Source: Paenibacillus massiliensis subsp. panacisoli DSM 21345 (GTDB lineage Bacteria > Bacillota > Bacilli > Paenibacillales > Paenibacillaceae). Taken from it: DNA of 64,000 nt. Below, in pieces: positions 24,970-34,089 of this stretch (position 1 is the first letter of the stretch; each line of letters opens with the position of its first letter). The notes under the pieces were generated by a model. It made no database searches, was not told the origin of the DNA, and saw nothing but the letters and a program-made list of their open reading frames with translations. The stretch is from assembly GCF_000426545.1 (NCBI RefSeq), contig NZ_AUFO01000016.1, positions 1-64,000 of the forward strand, read 5' to 3'. A program made the position numbers and the translations under genes.

Positions 24970-25089
24970 ATGACCGTCTTGATGCGGGCTTGCTGCCGTA
25001 TCAAGGCGTTTTTTTTGGTAGGAGGTAGGATTCGTGAATACAGCCACAGCACGTCATATTCTGGATACGATCGCAACTATGTTTCCTGA
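24970..25089 (+). CDS. Possible leader ORF overlapping the nth start
   Basis: ATG 24970 follows TGGAGGA with 9-nt spacing. The reading MTVLMRACCRIKAFFLVGG runs through the terminator hairpin, passes the nth start in another frame and stops at 25089 (39 codons). It contains two adjacent Cys codons. It could be a translated leader that influences the terminator, or chance. No homology is known to me. Confidence 0.25.
   Translation: MTVLMRACCRIKAFFLVGGRIREYSHSTSYSGYDRNYVS
24975..25016 (+). terminator. Strong terminator just upstream of nth
   Basis: CGTCTTGATGCGG pairs with CCGTATCAAGGCG and is followed by eight Ts (25009-25016). It ends only 17 nt before the nth start codon, so nth is either read from a promoter inside this region or controlled by attenuation here. 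Confidence 0.85.
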
Positions 25090-25744
25090 TGCTCATTGTG
25101 AACTGAATCACAGTAACGCTTTTGAACTGACGATTGCGGTTCTGCTGTCCGCACAGTGTACGGATGAGACTGTTAACAAAGTGACGGCGGATTTGTTTCG
25201 TAAATACAAGGCACCTGAAGATTATGTAGCGGTTCCTCTTGAGGAGCTGGAGCAGGATATCAGAAGGATTGGTCTGTACCGCAACAAAGCCAAGCACATT
25301 CAGAATCTCTGCCGCATTCTACTGGAGCAGTACAATGGTGAGGTGCCGCAAGCGCATGAATTGCTCGTTCAGCTACCGGGTGTTGGACGAAAGACGGCCA
25401 ACGTGGTGGTATCCAATGCTTTTGGCGTTCCGGCTATTGCGGTGGACACCCATGTCGAGCGTGTCTCCAAAAGGCTGGGCTTCGCTGGCTGGGACGACAG
25501 CGTACTGGAAGTGGAGAAGAAGCTAATGAAGCGTGTGCCGCGCGAAGAGTGGACTCAGACGCATCATCGTCTAATTTTCTTTGGACGGTACCATTGCAAA
25601 GCTCAGAATCCCCAGTGCCCGGTCTGTCCATTGCTGGACGTATGCCGGGAAGGCAAGAAACGTATGAAAACCTCCCAGAGCAGGAAGGATAAGGAGAAGA
25701 GCAAGGTTTCTCCCAAGCCTGCATCTGCCCGCAAGACCGTTTAA
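25034..25744 (+). CDS. nth: Endonuclease III (DNA glycosylase/AP lyase)
   Basis: This base-excision repair enzyme removes oxidised pyrimidines and nicks at the abasic site. The 236-residue protein has the helix-hairpin-helix and catalytic Lys in LPGVGRKTANVVVSNAF (about 114-130), the catalytic Asp in AVDTHVERVSKRLG, and the [4Fe-4S] cysteines in CKAQNPQCPVCPLLDVC (pattern C-X6-C-X2-C-X5-C). The tail after the cluster is Lys/Ser-rich (KTSQSRKDKEKSKVS) and longer than in E. coli. The GTG start follows GGAGGTAGG. A terminator lies directly upstream. Confidence 0.97.
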   Translation: MNTATARHILDTIATMFPDAHCELNHSNAFELTIAVLLSAQCTDETVNKVTADLFRKYKAPEDYVAVPLEELEQDIRRIGLYRNKAKHIQNLCRILLEQYNGEVPQAHELLVQLPGVGRKTANVVVSNAFGVPAIAVDTHVERVSKRLGFAGWDDSVLEVEKKLMKRVPREEWTQTHHRLIFFGRYHCKAQNPQCPVCPLLDVCREGKKRMKTSQSRKDKEKSKVSPKPASARKTV

Positions 25745-25774
25745 TTTTATGATTAGAAAAGGATGAGACAAACA

Positions 25775-26044
25775 ATGAAGTGCATTTCCGTGTATACTGA
25801 CAATTTTGAAGCTTTTTCCGACGTTTTTGAGCAAGTGCTGGATCGTGGTCTGTCCGAGAACGAAGAGACCGAACTCGAAGGCATTACAGTAAGTCATTCA
25901 GGTGATGTACCTGATCATTATCTGGAGCGTATGTCCCAAAAGCCTGAGGTTGTCGTGATGAAGGACAAGTCACGCGGTATTACAATCCTGCAGCACGGTC
26001 AAGTATTTGAAATACTGCTGCCAGTGCTGGAGACGGTCAACTAA
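25775..26044 (+). CDS. Small conserved-looking protein of unknown function (89 aa)
   Basis: ATG 25775 is used because AAAAGGATGAGA gives it normal spacing, while ATG 25763 directly abuts that site. The product is acidic with alternating strands and helices (MKCISVYTDNFEAFSDVFEQ, VLDRGLSENEETELEGI) and ends DKSRGITILQHGQVFEILLP. No known domain, signal peptide or membrane segment is apparent. It lies 30 bp after nth with no terminator between them, so the two are probably co-transcribed, and a terminator follows. Confidence 0.7.
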   Translation: MKCISVYTDNFEAFSDVFEQVLDRGLSENEETELEGITVSHSGDVPDHYLERMSQKPEVVVMKDKSRGITILQHGQVFEILLPVLETVN

Positions 26045-26128
26045 TACGTGGCTTGAAGCACAACATGCTGAATGCAGCAGCAGATCTTCAGAGGGATTAG
26101 ACCAATCCTTATGGATAAGTGATACATG

Positions 26129-26166
26129 AGCAGGACGGAATCTTGTTTCCGACCTGCTTTTTTTTT
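26129..26166 (+). terminator. Terminator after the nth operon
   Basis: AGCAGGACGGAA pairs with TTCCGACCTGCT (26147-26158, one mismatch) and is followed by nine Ts. Confidence 0.9.
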
Positions 26167-26265
26167 GCTGTTTTGTGCTACAATAGAATGAATTTAAAGT
26201 AATAAATGGCAAGCTGCAAATCGAGTATATGTTAGATGAATTCGACAAGGAGTGGAACCGGGCTA

Positions 26266-29200
26266 ATGAAACCAATGATCCACGAAGTGTCCGGAGCCAT
26301 GGAACGCTTACAGGACTTTTTTCGTCAAGCGAATGATGCAACAGCCGCAGGAGCAGTAGGAGATTTGTTGAAAAAGGCACAGGCCGGGGAGCTGACCATT
26401 GCATTCTGCGGTCACTTTTCTGCGGGTAAATCCAGCATGATTAATGCCCTCTGTGGGCATCAGGTGCTGCCTTCAGGTCCAGTTCCGACCAGTGCCAATG
26501 TGGTAGCGATCCGGCAGGGGCAGCCGCGCGCTCTGATCTATGGAGCTCAGGCAGCGATGGCCGTGTCAAGTGGGGCAGCAGGAACTGCTGTAGCTGTAGA
26601 CACATCACTGTCCGTAGACACGCCACTTGAGGTCAATGCGTCAGAGTTGGCTGATTATTGCAAGAATGGTGGAGATTATCGCTCCATTGAAGTATGGCAG
26701 GATATTGCCGTACTGGAGGGTGGCGGCGTATTGCTGGATACGCCTGGAGTTGATTCAACCGATCGTGGTCACGCTCTGGCAACCGATTCGGCTCTGCATT
26801 TGGCAGATGTCGTGTTCTATGTAATGGATTATAATCATGTTCAGTCCGAGAACAATCTTACGTTTGCCAAGAGTCTGTCGGATTGGGGCAAGCCTTTGTA
26901 CCTCATCGTCAATCAGGTGGATAAGCATCGGGAGCAGGAACTGTCGTTTGCGAAATATCGTTCATCTGTTGAAGAGAGCTTCCAGGCCTGGGAAGTTCAT
27001 TATACTGATCTGCTGTTCAGCTCATTGATGAAGCCAGAGCTGCCCTATAACCAATGGGACCAGATTCCTGAGCTTATTCGCGCCCTGATTGCTCAGAAGG
27101 AATCGTTAGTCTCCTATAGCTTGCTGACCTCAATGCATGCACTGGCAGAAAGACATGTGCAGGCCGAGGATGAGCGAACGAGGGAGGAGCGAGAAGCTCT
27201 GCTGGAGCAGGCAGGTGGTGAGGAGCAGGTCAAGCATAATCAGCAGGCGCTAGCTGAGCTGCAGGAGCGTGACGAATTTCTGAGAACGCTTACGGATCGG
27301 GAACGGTCCAAATTCAGATCAGCGCTTGACACGATATTGGAGCAGGCACATTTAACTCCGGCTGAGCTGAGGGACGTAGCTGCTGAATATCTGGATACTA
27401 GAAGGCCTGGCTTCAAGGCCGGCTTTTTGTTCGCGCAGGCGAAGACGGAGCGTGTAAAGGAAGAGAGGCTGGAGCAGCTGACACGCATGCTGCGGGATCA
27501 GGCTGAAGGACAGCTGCTTCCGCATGTTCGGTCACTGGTGCGTTCACTTGGACAAAGCCATGGGCTATGGAATGCAGAGCTGGAGGAGGAGCTTGCTGTT
27601 GCAGCACCGGTCATTGATAGCAAGCTTGTGCAGGAGCAGGTTAGGGAGTCGGCTATATCCAGAGAATATGTGATCCATTATTGTCAGCAGCTGCGTTCTG
27701 AGATCATTGCTCGTTATCGACAGGCGTCTCTAGGGCTGGCTGAACGAATATTCAATTCTCTGAAGCAAAAGACGACTCATGAACAGGAGGAGCTTGCTGA
27801 ACAAATCGGAATAGCGGAGCAGAAGGCAGCGAGCGCACTGCGATACACTCAGCACCAGTTGGAGGCAGAGGCTCACAAGGCGAAATTGCTGGCTGTCCTG
27901 CCGGAAGTGGCAGGCCCACCAGCTCATATGCCGCAGGTTCGACCGATGGATGAAGCGGTGCTGACAGCAATAACGGCCCAGCAGCACGTAAGTGATGGGG
28001 GGACCGAATCCATAGCAGCATCCGTGCGTGGCGCTGCATATGAGAGCGCTGAAGCTGTAGCTAGTCCGGGCGATGGCGGGAGGTTGCAGCGCTTGGAGCA
28101 AGCAGCCCGACAGCTGCAAGCAGCCGCAAATATCGCTGCTCCATACCCAGCCTTGGATTCCTTGGTGCAGGCCCTAGTGGAGCGTGCAACGACTCTATCG
28201 CAAGGGAAATTTACTCTCGCGCTGTTTGGGGCATTCAGTGCGGGCAAGTCTTCATTCGCCAATGCTCTGCTTGGTGAGTCCGTCTTGCCGGTATCTCCAC
28301 ATCCAACGACGGCAGCCATTAATCGGATTATGGCTCCAGATCCGCAAGCAGGCCAGCACCATGGAACGGCTGCTATTCGGATGAAGTCGGCCGAGGCCTT
28401 TCATGAGGACCTTGCTTACTCTTTTCGTTTGTTAGGTCTCGAAGATCCGGGTACGTCAGATTGGAGGCTGGCGGTAGAGCGCCTGACCCCTGCTGGTGTT
28501 CACCCTGCTGGACGGCCTCACTATAGCTTCCTTAAGGCTGCAGCTGCAGGCTGGGACCATATAGGTCCTTATCTGGGGCAGGAGCTAGTGGTTAATATGG
28601 ACGAATACAGGCAGTATGTAGCTGAAGAGAGCAAGTCATGCTTCGTAGACAGTATTGACCTGTATTATAGCTGTCCTCTGACCCAGCAAGGAATTGTCCT
28701 GGTTGATACACCAGGAGCCGATTCCGTGAATGCCCGTCATACGGGTGTGACCTTTAACTACATGAAGCACGCTGATGCGCTTGTATTTGTGACCTACTAT
28801 AACCACGCCTTTACCCAGGGCGATCGGCAGTTCCTGATGCAACTGGGCAGGGTGAAGGATGCCCTTGTTATGGACCAGACCTTCTTCGTTGTCAATGCTG
28901 CTGATTTATCCTCAGGGGAGGAAGAGCTGGCAGCAGTTGTACAGCACGTCTCGCAAGAGCTCCGTAGCACAGGGATTCGTCAGGCCCGAGTCTATCCTGT
29001 ATCGAGTTTGCTAGCACTACAGGGCAAGTCGCAAGCTGATACAGAGAAGTATGAGCGGTCTGGATTTGCGGCGTTTGAGGAAGCCTTTGCATCATTTGCA
29101 GGGCAGGAGCTTGCAGGACTGTCGGTTCGTGCGGCTGCCCAGGATATCGGGCGGCTACGTCAGCGCATGGAGCAATGGGCTGAGGCCGCATCTGAAGGCA

Positions 29201-29973
29201 TCGAGGCACGAGAGCAGAAGCTGCTCATGCTGAAGACAGTACAGGCTGAGACGGCTGCAATTGCATCAGCATGGGCTTCCCAGCGCTCAGTGACAGAGCT
29301 GGAGGGAGAGGGAGAGGAACTACTTTACCATGTGCGGCAGCGAATGGGCTACCGTATTCCCGAGTTCATATCGGGAGCGTTTCATCCGTCCGTGCTCAGA
29401 GAGGGCGCAGGAGATCTACGAGCGATCTTCGCGGCATGTGGGCGAGAGCTGCTTCGTATGCTGGAGATTGAACTAAGTCAGGAATTGCTTGCAACTACGC
29501 TGCGTATTGAGAAGGCGGGCAAGCAGCTTCTTCATCATGAAGCAGCACGTTGCTGCGAGGAGATCAATGGGAAGCTGGACGGTCTGGATTGCATTCCTCC
29601 AGAGCCCGGTGCTTGGTCCGTACCAGAGCTGGAGGATGTAGCGTTGCAGATCGGCAGCGACTGGAAGAGCTATTGGTCTTTGTTCAAGAATCCCAAGCAC
29701 TTCTTCGAATCCCAGGGACGTCGTTCTCTTCAGCAGGCGTTGGAGCCGTTGCTTCGTGATGCAATCGCTACGGAGACGAACCGATTGAAGGTCAGATTGT
29801 ATGAGCATTATACAGAGCTTGTCCGCAAGGAGAGACAACGTCAGGCTATGCACCTTGAGCGACAGGTGGCGGATAGCATTAAAGGCATGGAGCAATCTAT
29901 GTCGGGGGCAGAGGAGCCTGGGCATTGGCGGAAGCTGGCCGCAGAGCTGAGACAGCTGGAGGAAGTAATCTAG
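26266..29973 (+). CDS. dynA: Bacterial dynamin-like GTPase, fused double protein (DynA type)
   Basis: About 1235 residues carry two dynamin units in tandem, as in B. subtilis DynA (YpbR, about 1190 residues), which binds and tethers membranes and protects against membrane damage and phage. Unit 1: G1 in CGHFSAGKSSMINALCG, G3 in LLDTPGVDS, G4 in NQVDKH. Unit 2 (from about residue 640): G1 in FGAFSAGKSSFANALLG, G3 in LVDTPGADS, G4-like NAADLS. Long Glu/Gln/Ala-rich helical stalks follow each GTPase (LLEQAGGEEQVKHNQQALAE; EARCCEEINGKLD-like regions). No membrane helix is obvious; binding would be through stalk paddles. The exact start is uncertain: ATG 26236 has no ribosome site, and ATG 26266 has AAGGAG at a long spacing. 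Confidence 0.92.
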   Translation: MKPMIHEVSGAMERLQDFFRQANDATAAGAVGDLLKKAQAGELTIAFCGHFSAGKSSMINALCGHQVLPSGPVPTSANVVAIRQGQPRALIYGAQAAMAVSSGAAGTAVAVDTSLSVDTPLEVNASELADYCKNGGDYRSIEVWQDIAVLEGGGVLLDTPGVDSTDRGHALATDSALHLADVVFYVMDYNHVQSENNLTFAKSLSDWGKPLYLIVNQVDKHREQELSFAKYRSSVEESFQAWEVHYTDLLFSSLMKPELPYNQWDQIPELIRALIAQKESLVSYSLLTSMHALAERHVQAEDERTREEREALLEQAGGEEQVKHNQQALAELQERDEFLRTLTDRERSKFRSALDTILEQAHLTPAELRDVAAEYLDTRRPGFKAGFLFAQAKTERVKEERLEQLTRMLRDQAEGQLLPHVRSLVRSLGQSHGLWNAELEEELAVAAPVIDSKLVQEQVRESAISREYVIHYCQQLRSEIIARYRQASLGLAERIFNSLKQKTTHEQEELAEQIGIAEQKAASALRYTQHQLEAEAHKAKLLAVLPEVAGPPAHMPQVRPMDEAVLTAITAQQHVSDGGTESIAASVRGAAYESAEAVASPGDGGRLQRLEQAARQLQAAANIAAPYPALDSLVQALVERATTLSQGKFTLALFGAFSAGKSSFANALLGESVLPVSPHPTTAAINRIMAPDPQAGQHHGTAAIRMKSAEAFHEDLAYSFRLLGLEDPGTSDWRLAVERLTPAGVHPAGRPHYSFLKAAAAGWDHIGPYLGQELVVNMDEYRQYVAEESKSCFVDSIDLYYSCPLTQQGIVLVDTPGADSVNARHTGVTFNYMKHADALVFVTYYNHAFTQGDRQFLMQLGRVKDALVMDQTFFVVNAADLSSGEEELAAVVQHVSQELRSTGIRQARVYPVSSLLALQGKSQADTEKYERSGFAAFEEAFASFAGQELAGLSVRAAAQDIGRLRQRMEQWAEAASEGIEAREQKLLMLKTVQAETAAIASAWASQRSVTELEGEGEELLYHVRQRMGYRIPEFISGAFHPSVLREGAGDLRAIFAACGRELLRMLEIELSQELLATTLRIEKAGKQLLHHEAARCCEEINGKLDGLDCIPPEPGAWSVPELEDVALQIGSDWKSYWSLFKNPKHFFESQGRRSLQQALEPLLRDAIATETNRLKVRLYEHYTELVRKERQRQAMHLERQVADSIKGMEQSMSGAEEPGHWRKLAAELRQLEEVI

Positions 29974-30333
29974 CTAGCTCTCCTCAGGTACTAGCCACTA
30001 CATGGGCCATTGAGAAAGAGGTACATTTCAAAATCTTCAACAGCATAGTGCTGATAAATCTGCATATTATTGTAATAATGCAGCATAGGTAGTTAGGAGG
30101 CACCCCTGCCATTGGCAGGGGTATTTTATGTCTATGAATGAATAAGAGCGGAAGTGCGAGTTATCTCCCATATTCCATTAAAAGAAAGCGATTTATTTTC
30201 AGGAATGGGGAACTATTGCCTGTGAAGGCTGAATTTGCCGGGAAATCCTCTTTGCCGCTCTGTGAAAGCGGTGTTAAACTTCATAAGGCTGATGTACTTC
30301 ATTTCATTAAAGAACATGATGGAGGGAAAACTC
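29974..30333. other. Gap before the ABC exporter operon
   Basis: It holds a terminator for dynA (30102-30126) and then a GC-moderate leader without a supported gene. A 108-codon reading (30138-30464) and an N-terminal extension of the ABC gene (from 30235) lack ribosome sites. No clear promoter was placed. Confidence 0.4.
30102..30126 (+). terminator. Terminator after dynA
   Basis: ACCCCTGCC (30102-30110) and GGCAGGGGT (30114-30122) pair perfectly around ATT and are followed by ATTTT. Confidence 0.8.
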
Positions 30334-32103
30334 ATGGACGTTCTCAGGCAACTGCAGGGCTTCTTCCGAGAACGAAGGCATTATTTGCTGCTTTCGATCC
30401 TTTGCCTTGCTATTGCGACTGCGCTCGGGTTAGTCTACCCTACCCTGCTGCGGTTGCTGATTGATGATGTCATTGTCCCAAGAGAGTTTGATGCAGTGCC
30501 CATTCTCGCCTTGTCTGCACTAGGTGTAGTGGTCCTCAAGGCAGGTATGCAATTCCTGCACGGCTTCTTCGGTGGACGACTCGGTAATTTCCTCGCTTAT
30601 CGACTACGTAATGCCTGCTACGAAAAGCTTCAATTTTTATCTTTCCGTTACTACGATACAGCCAAGACCGGCGACCTGATGTCACGTCTGACGGGTGATC
30701 TGGAGGCGATCCGTAACTTTATCGGCTTCGGCTTCGCACAGCTCCTGAATGTATTACTGATGGTCATTTTCGGCTCAATCATGATGCTGTCCATCAATTG
30801 GCAGCTGACACTCATTACGTTAGTCAGTATGCCGCTTCTTACCTTCGTAGCTCTACGTTTTGAATCCAAAATTCACCCCACCTTCCAGGACATGAGGCTG
30901 GCGCTGAGCTCCTTGACAACAGCAGTACAAGAGAATATCACAGGTGTTCGGACCGTGAAATCTTTTGCCAGAGAATCCTATGAGGTTGAGAAGTTCTCAC
31001 TGCGCAACGAGTATTACAAGAACAATCAGATTGCAGCCGCTACTCTATGGAGTCGTTATTTTCCCGTAATGGAACTGCTGGCTACCTTCAGCATTGTCAT
31101 CCTTATGGGTGCCGGTGGCTATCTCGTGATTCAGAACACCCTGACTCTGGGCGAGCTGGTTGCCTTCTTTAGCTTGATTTGGTACATTATCGGACCTATG
31201 TGGGGAATTGGCTTTCATATTAACAACTACACTCAATCCAAGGCATCGGGTGAACGTGTGCTAGAGCTGTTGAATCAGCCTGTTGATGTCCAGGATTCGC
31301 CAGCTGCGCGTTCGTTGGCGGATACGGAGGTCCACGGACATGTCAAGTTCGAGGAGGTTACCTTTGCGTACGGCAATAAGATGCCTGCTGTAGTTGATAT
31401 TAATATTGATGCACCGCCAGGAAGTGTCATCGGCCTTCTCGGAGGTACCGGCTCGGGCAAGTCTACTGTAATTCAATTGCTCATGAGAGCCTATGATGTT
31501 AGCAAGGGGAGAATTTCGCTCGATGGCATAGATATTCGCGAGCTTAAGATCAAGGATCTGCGCTCCCAGATTTCCTCGGTCTTTCAGGAGACCTTCCTGT
31601 TCTCCTCCTCCATTCGTAATAATATTGCATATGGCATGAGCTATGTCACCATGGAGGACATCATTCGTGTCTCGAAGCTCGCTAAGGCACATGATTTTAT
31701 CTCGGAGCTTCCCGAGGGCTATGATACTGTGGTGGGTGAACGCGGCCTTGGTCTGTCAGGGGGGCAGAAGCAACGGATTGCGATTGCACGGGCTTTACTT
31801 AAGAATCCCAAGATTCTCGTGCTGGATGATGCCACGAGTGCAGTGGACATGGAGACAGAACACGAAATTCAGAGCGGCTTCCGCGAGGTGATGGAGGGCC
31901 GTACGACCTTTATCATCGCCCACCGGATCTCCTCCCTGCGTCATGCTGATGAGATTCTGGTGCTGGAGGAGGGGAGAGTCGTGCAACGCGGCACTCACAA
32001 GGATCTTATAGAACAGCCTGGACCTTATCAGGATGTGTATCACATTCAATATGCTGATCATATTGCACAGATGCAAGCTGCATCGGAAAAGGTGAATCCA
32101 TGA
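30334..32103 (+). CDS. ABC exporter half-transporter, subunit 1 (degenerate ATP site)
   Basis: This 589-residue half-transporter has six membrane helices in the first 300 residues (YLLLSILCLAIATALGLVYP onward) and a C-terminal ABC ATPase: Walker A GGTGSGKST, signature LSGGQKQR, Walker B ILVLDDATSAVD, switch AHR. The residue after Walker B is Asp rather than the catalytic Glu, the mark of the degenerate site in heterodimeric exporters such as TM287/288 or BmrCD. ATG 30334 follows GGAGGG; longer starts lack a site. Its stop overlaps the start of subunit 2 by 4 bp (ATGA), so both halves are made together. Substrate unknown; drug or lipid export is usual. Confidence 0.9.
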   Translation: MDVLRQLQGFFRERRHYLLLSILCLAIATALGLVYPTLLRLLIDDVIVPREFDAVPILALSALGVVVLKAGMQFLHGFFGGRLGNFLAYRLRNACYEKLQFLSFRYYDTAKTGDLMSRLTGDLEAIRNFIGFGFAQLLNVLLMVIFGSIMMLSINWQLTLITLVSMPLLTFVALRFESKIHPTFQDMRLALSSLTTAVQENITGVRTVKSFARESYEVEKFSLRNEYYKNNQIAAATLWSRYFPVMELLATFSIVILMGAGGYLVIQNTLTLGELVAFFSLIWYIIGPMWGIGFHINNYTQSKASGERVLELLNQPVDVQDSPAARSLADTEVHGHVKFEEVTFAYGNKMPAVVDINIDAPPGSVIGLLGGTGSGKSTVIQLLMRAYDVSKGRISLDGIDIRELKIKDLRSQISSVFQETFLFSSSIRNNIAYGMSYVTMEDIIRVSKLAKAHDFISELPEGYDTVVGERGLGLSGGQKQRIAIARALLKNPKILVLDDATSAVDMETEHEIQSGFREVMEGRTTFIIAHRISSLRHADEILVLEEGRVVQRGTHKDLIEQPGPYQDVYHIQYADHIAQMQAASEKVNP

Positions 32104-33968
32104 GTATTCAGACAGAGCGTTCCACGCGCAGCGGCTCTTTCAAGCCGTCCGAAAATCCAGAGCAGCGGCCACAGAATGAGCGATTCGTGTATCAAGACGA
32201 CAACGTAATTGACAAACCCTTCAACTGGGTAGAATTCAAGCGATTGTTCGCATACATGAAGCCTTATGCAAGGCAAATGCTGCCGCTGATTATCGTCATG
32301 ATGATTCTTGGAACGGTGACAAAGCTATCGGTGCCTTATCTTACTAGCCTGGCCATTGACCGTGCAATCGCACCACCGTCTCCTCTTCAGCCCAGCGTCA
32401 GTCTACTATTCCTGCTTACATCGGCAGTGTTCATACTTATCCTCATTCAATGGGGAGCCAATACTTATCGCATTAAATACACAAACATTATCGGGCAGCG
32501 GGTCATTTATGATCTGCGCTCCGATCTGTTCCGGCATATTCAGAAGCTATCGTTCAATTTCTTTGATAAAAGACCTGCTGGCTCTGTATTGGTGCGGGTG
32601 ACGAATGATATTAACTCCTTACAGGACCTGTTCACTAATGGGGCCGTTAATGTAATGATCGACTGCGTGCAGTTGCTGGGCATTATCGTTATTCTGTTGC
32701 TCATCAATTGGAAGCTGGGTCTCGCCGTCATTCTGACTGTACCGATCATGTTCATTATCTCGACGAAGCTGAGGGTTAGAATTCGCAGAGCCTGGCAGGA
32801 GGTGCGGATGAAAAATTCGCGGATTAACTCCCATCTCAATGAATCCATTCAGGGCATTCGCGTTACTCAGGCTTACACACAGGAACAGGAGAACATGAGC
32901 TACTTTGACGGCATGAACAACTCCAGCAAGAGATCGTGGGACAAAGCATCCGCGATGAACCAAGGCTTCGGCCCTCTGATCGATATCACCGGTGGCTTCG
33001 GTACGCTGATCCTCTTCTGGTTCGGTTCCTATCTCATCCAGACAGATCAGCTCACGGTGGGCTTATTGGTAGCCTTTGCGACGTATGTGGGTAACTTCTG
33101 GGAGCCTATCAATCGCTTGGGTCAAATGTATAATCAGCTGCTGGTGGCCATGGCTTCCTCCGAGCGAATATTCGAATTCATGGATGAACAGCCCTCGATT
33201 ACCGACAAGCCAGGTGCCAAGGAGATGCCAACCATTCGCGGTGATGTACGCTTGAAGGATGTGGTCTTCGAATATGAGCCAGGCAGACAGGCGCTAAAAG
33301 GGATTCAATTGGAGGCAAAGGCCGGGCAATCCATAGCCCTTGTCGGACATACAGGCTCGGGTAAGAGTACGATCATTAATCTATTGAGCCGTTTTTACGA
33401 CATCACCTCTGGTGAGCTTACGATCGATGGACTGGACATTCGCGATGTGAAGGTAGAGAGTCTTCGTAGCCAGATCAGTATCGTGCTGCAGGATACCTTT
33501 ATTTTCTCGGGAACGATACGTGACAACATTCGCTTCGGGCGGCTGGATGCAACGGATGAGGAAATTGAGAAGGCGGCCAAGGCTGTGCATGCGCACGATT
33601 TCATTATCAATTTGCCGAGGGGCTATGATACAGAGGTAGAGGAGCGAGGCAATGTACTGTCGATGGGGCAGCGGCAGCTTCTGTCCTTCGCCAGGGCACT
33701 ACTGGCTGATCCTAGAATTCTGATTCTGGATGAAGCAACGGCCAGTATCGATACCGAGACTGAGTTGAAAATTCAGGATGCGCTGAAGGTATTGCTTCAG
33801 GGCAGAACCTCCTTCATGGTAGCGCATCGACTATCCACCATTCGACATGCCGATAACATCATCGTACTGGACCATGGTGAGATCATCGAATCCGGTAATC
33901 ATGACCAATTAATGAAAAAACAAGGTGTTTATCGCGGGCTCGTCGAAGCACAGTTCAGATTTGTGTAA
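32100..33968 (+). CDS. ABC exporter half-transporter, subunit 2 (catalytic ATP site)
   Basis: This 622-residue partner of the preceding gene has a soluble, charged N-terminal extension (about 1-45, RSGSFKPSENPEQRPQNERF), six membrane helices and an ATPase domain. Walker A is GHTGSGKST, the signature is the unusual LSMGQRQ, and Walker B is ILILDEATASID with the catalytic Glu present. In asymmetric exporters one subunit has the Glu and the other lacks it, exactly as in this pair. A weak A/T hairpin (33979-33996) follows the stop codon. Confidence 0.9.
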   Translation: MSIQTERSTRSGSFKPSENPEQRPQNERFVYQDDNVIDKPFNWVEFKRLFAYMKPYARQMLPLIIVMMILGTVTKLSVPYLTSLAIDRAIAPPSPLQPSVSLLFLLTSAVFILILIQWGANTYRIKYTNIIGQRVIYDLRSDLFRHIQKLSFNFFDKRPAGSVLVRVTNDINSLQDLFTNGAVNVMIDCVQLLGIIVILLLINWKLGLAVILTVPIMFIISTKLRVRIRRAWQEVRMKNSRINSHLNESIQGIRVTQAYTQEQENMSYFDGMNNSSKRSWDKASAMNQGFGPLIDITGGFGTLILFWFGSYLIQTDQLTVGLLVAFATYVGNFWEPINRLGQMYNQLLVAMASSERIFEFMDEQPSITDKPGAKEMPTIRGDVRLKDVVFEYEPGRQALKGIQLEAKAGQSIALVGHTGSGKSTIINLLSRFYDITSGELTIDGLDIRDVKVESLRSQISIVLQDTFIFSGTIRDNIRFGRLDATDEEIEKAAKAVHAHDFIINLPRGYDTEVEERGNVLSMGQRQLLSFARALLADPRILILDEATASIDTETELKIQDALKVLLQGRTSFMVAHRLSTIRHADNIIVLDHGEIIESGNHDQLMKKQGVYRGLVEAQFRFV

Positions 33969-33978
33969 AAAAAATCGT

Positions 33979-33996
33979 AAAAAAATCGCGTTTTTT
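33979..33996 (+). terminator. Weak terminator-like hairpin after the ABC exporter
   Basis: An A-run followed by TCGCG and a T-run (AAAAAATCGCGTTTTTT region) can form a short A-T stem. Stability is low. Confidence 0.35.
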
Positions 33997-34089
33997 GTAA
34001 ATAAATTAGCGGAGCACTATTGCAATCTTGGGCCTGAACCCTGAAAATATAAGATGTTAGAGCTATATTGTCAGAGGGGGAAGGAACAG

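Noticed and set aside
30138..30464. 108-codon reading frame upstream of the ABC exporter
   Set aside because: It overlaps the exporter gene in another frame and has no ribosome site.
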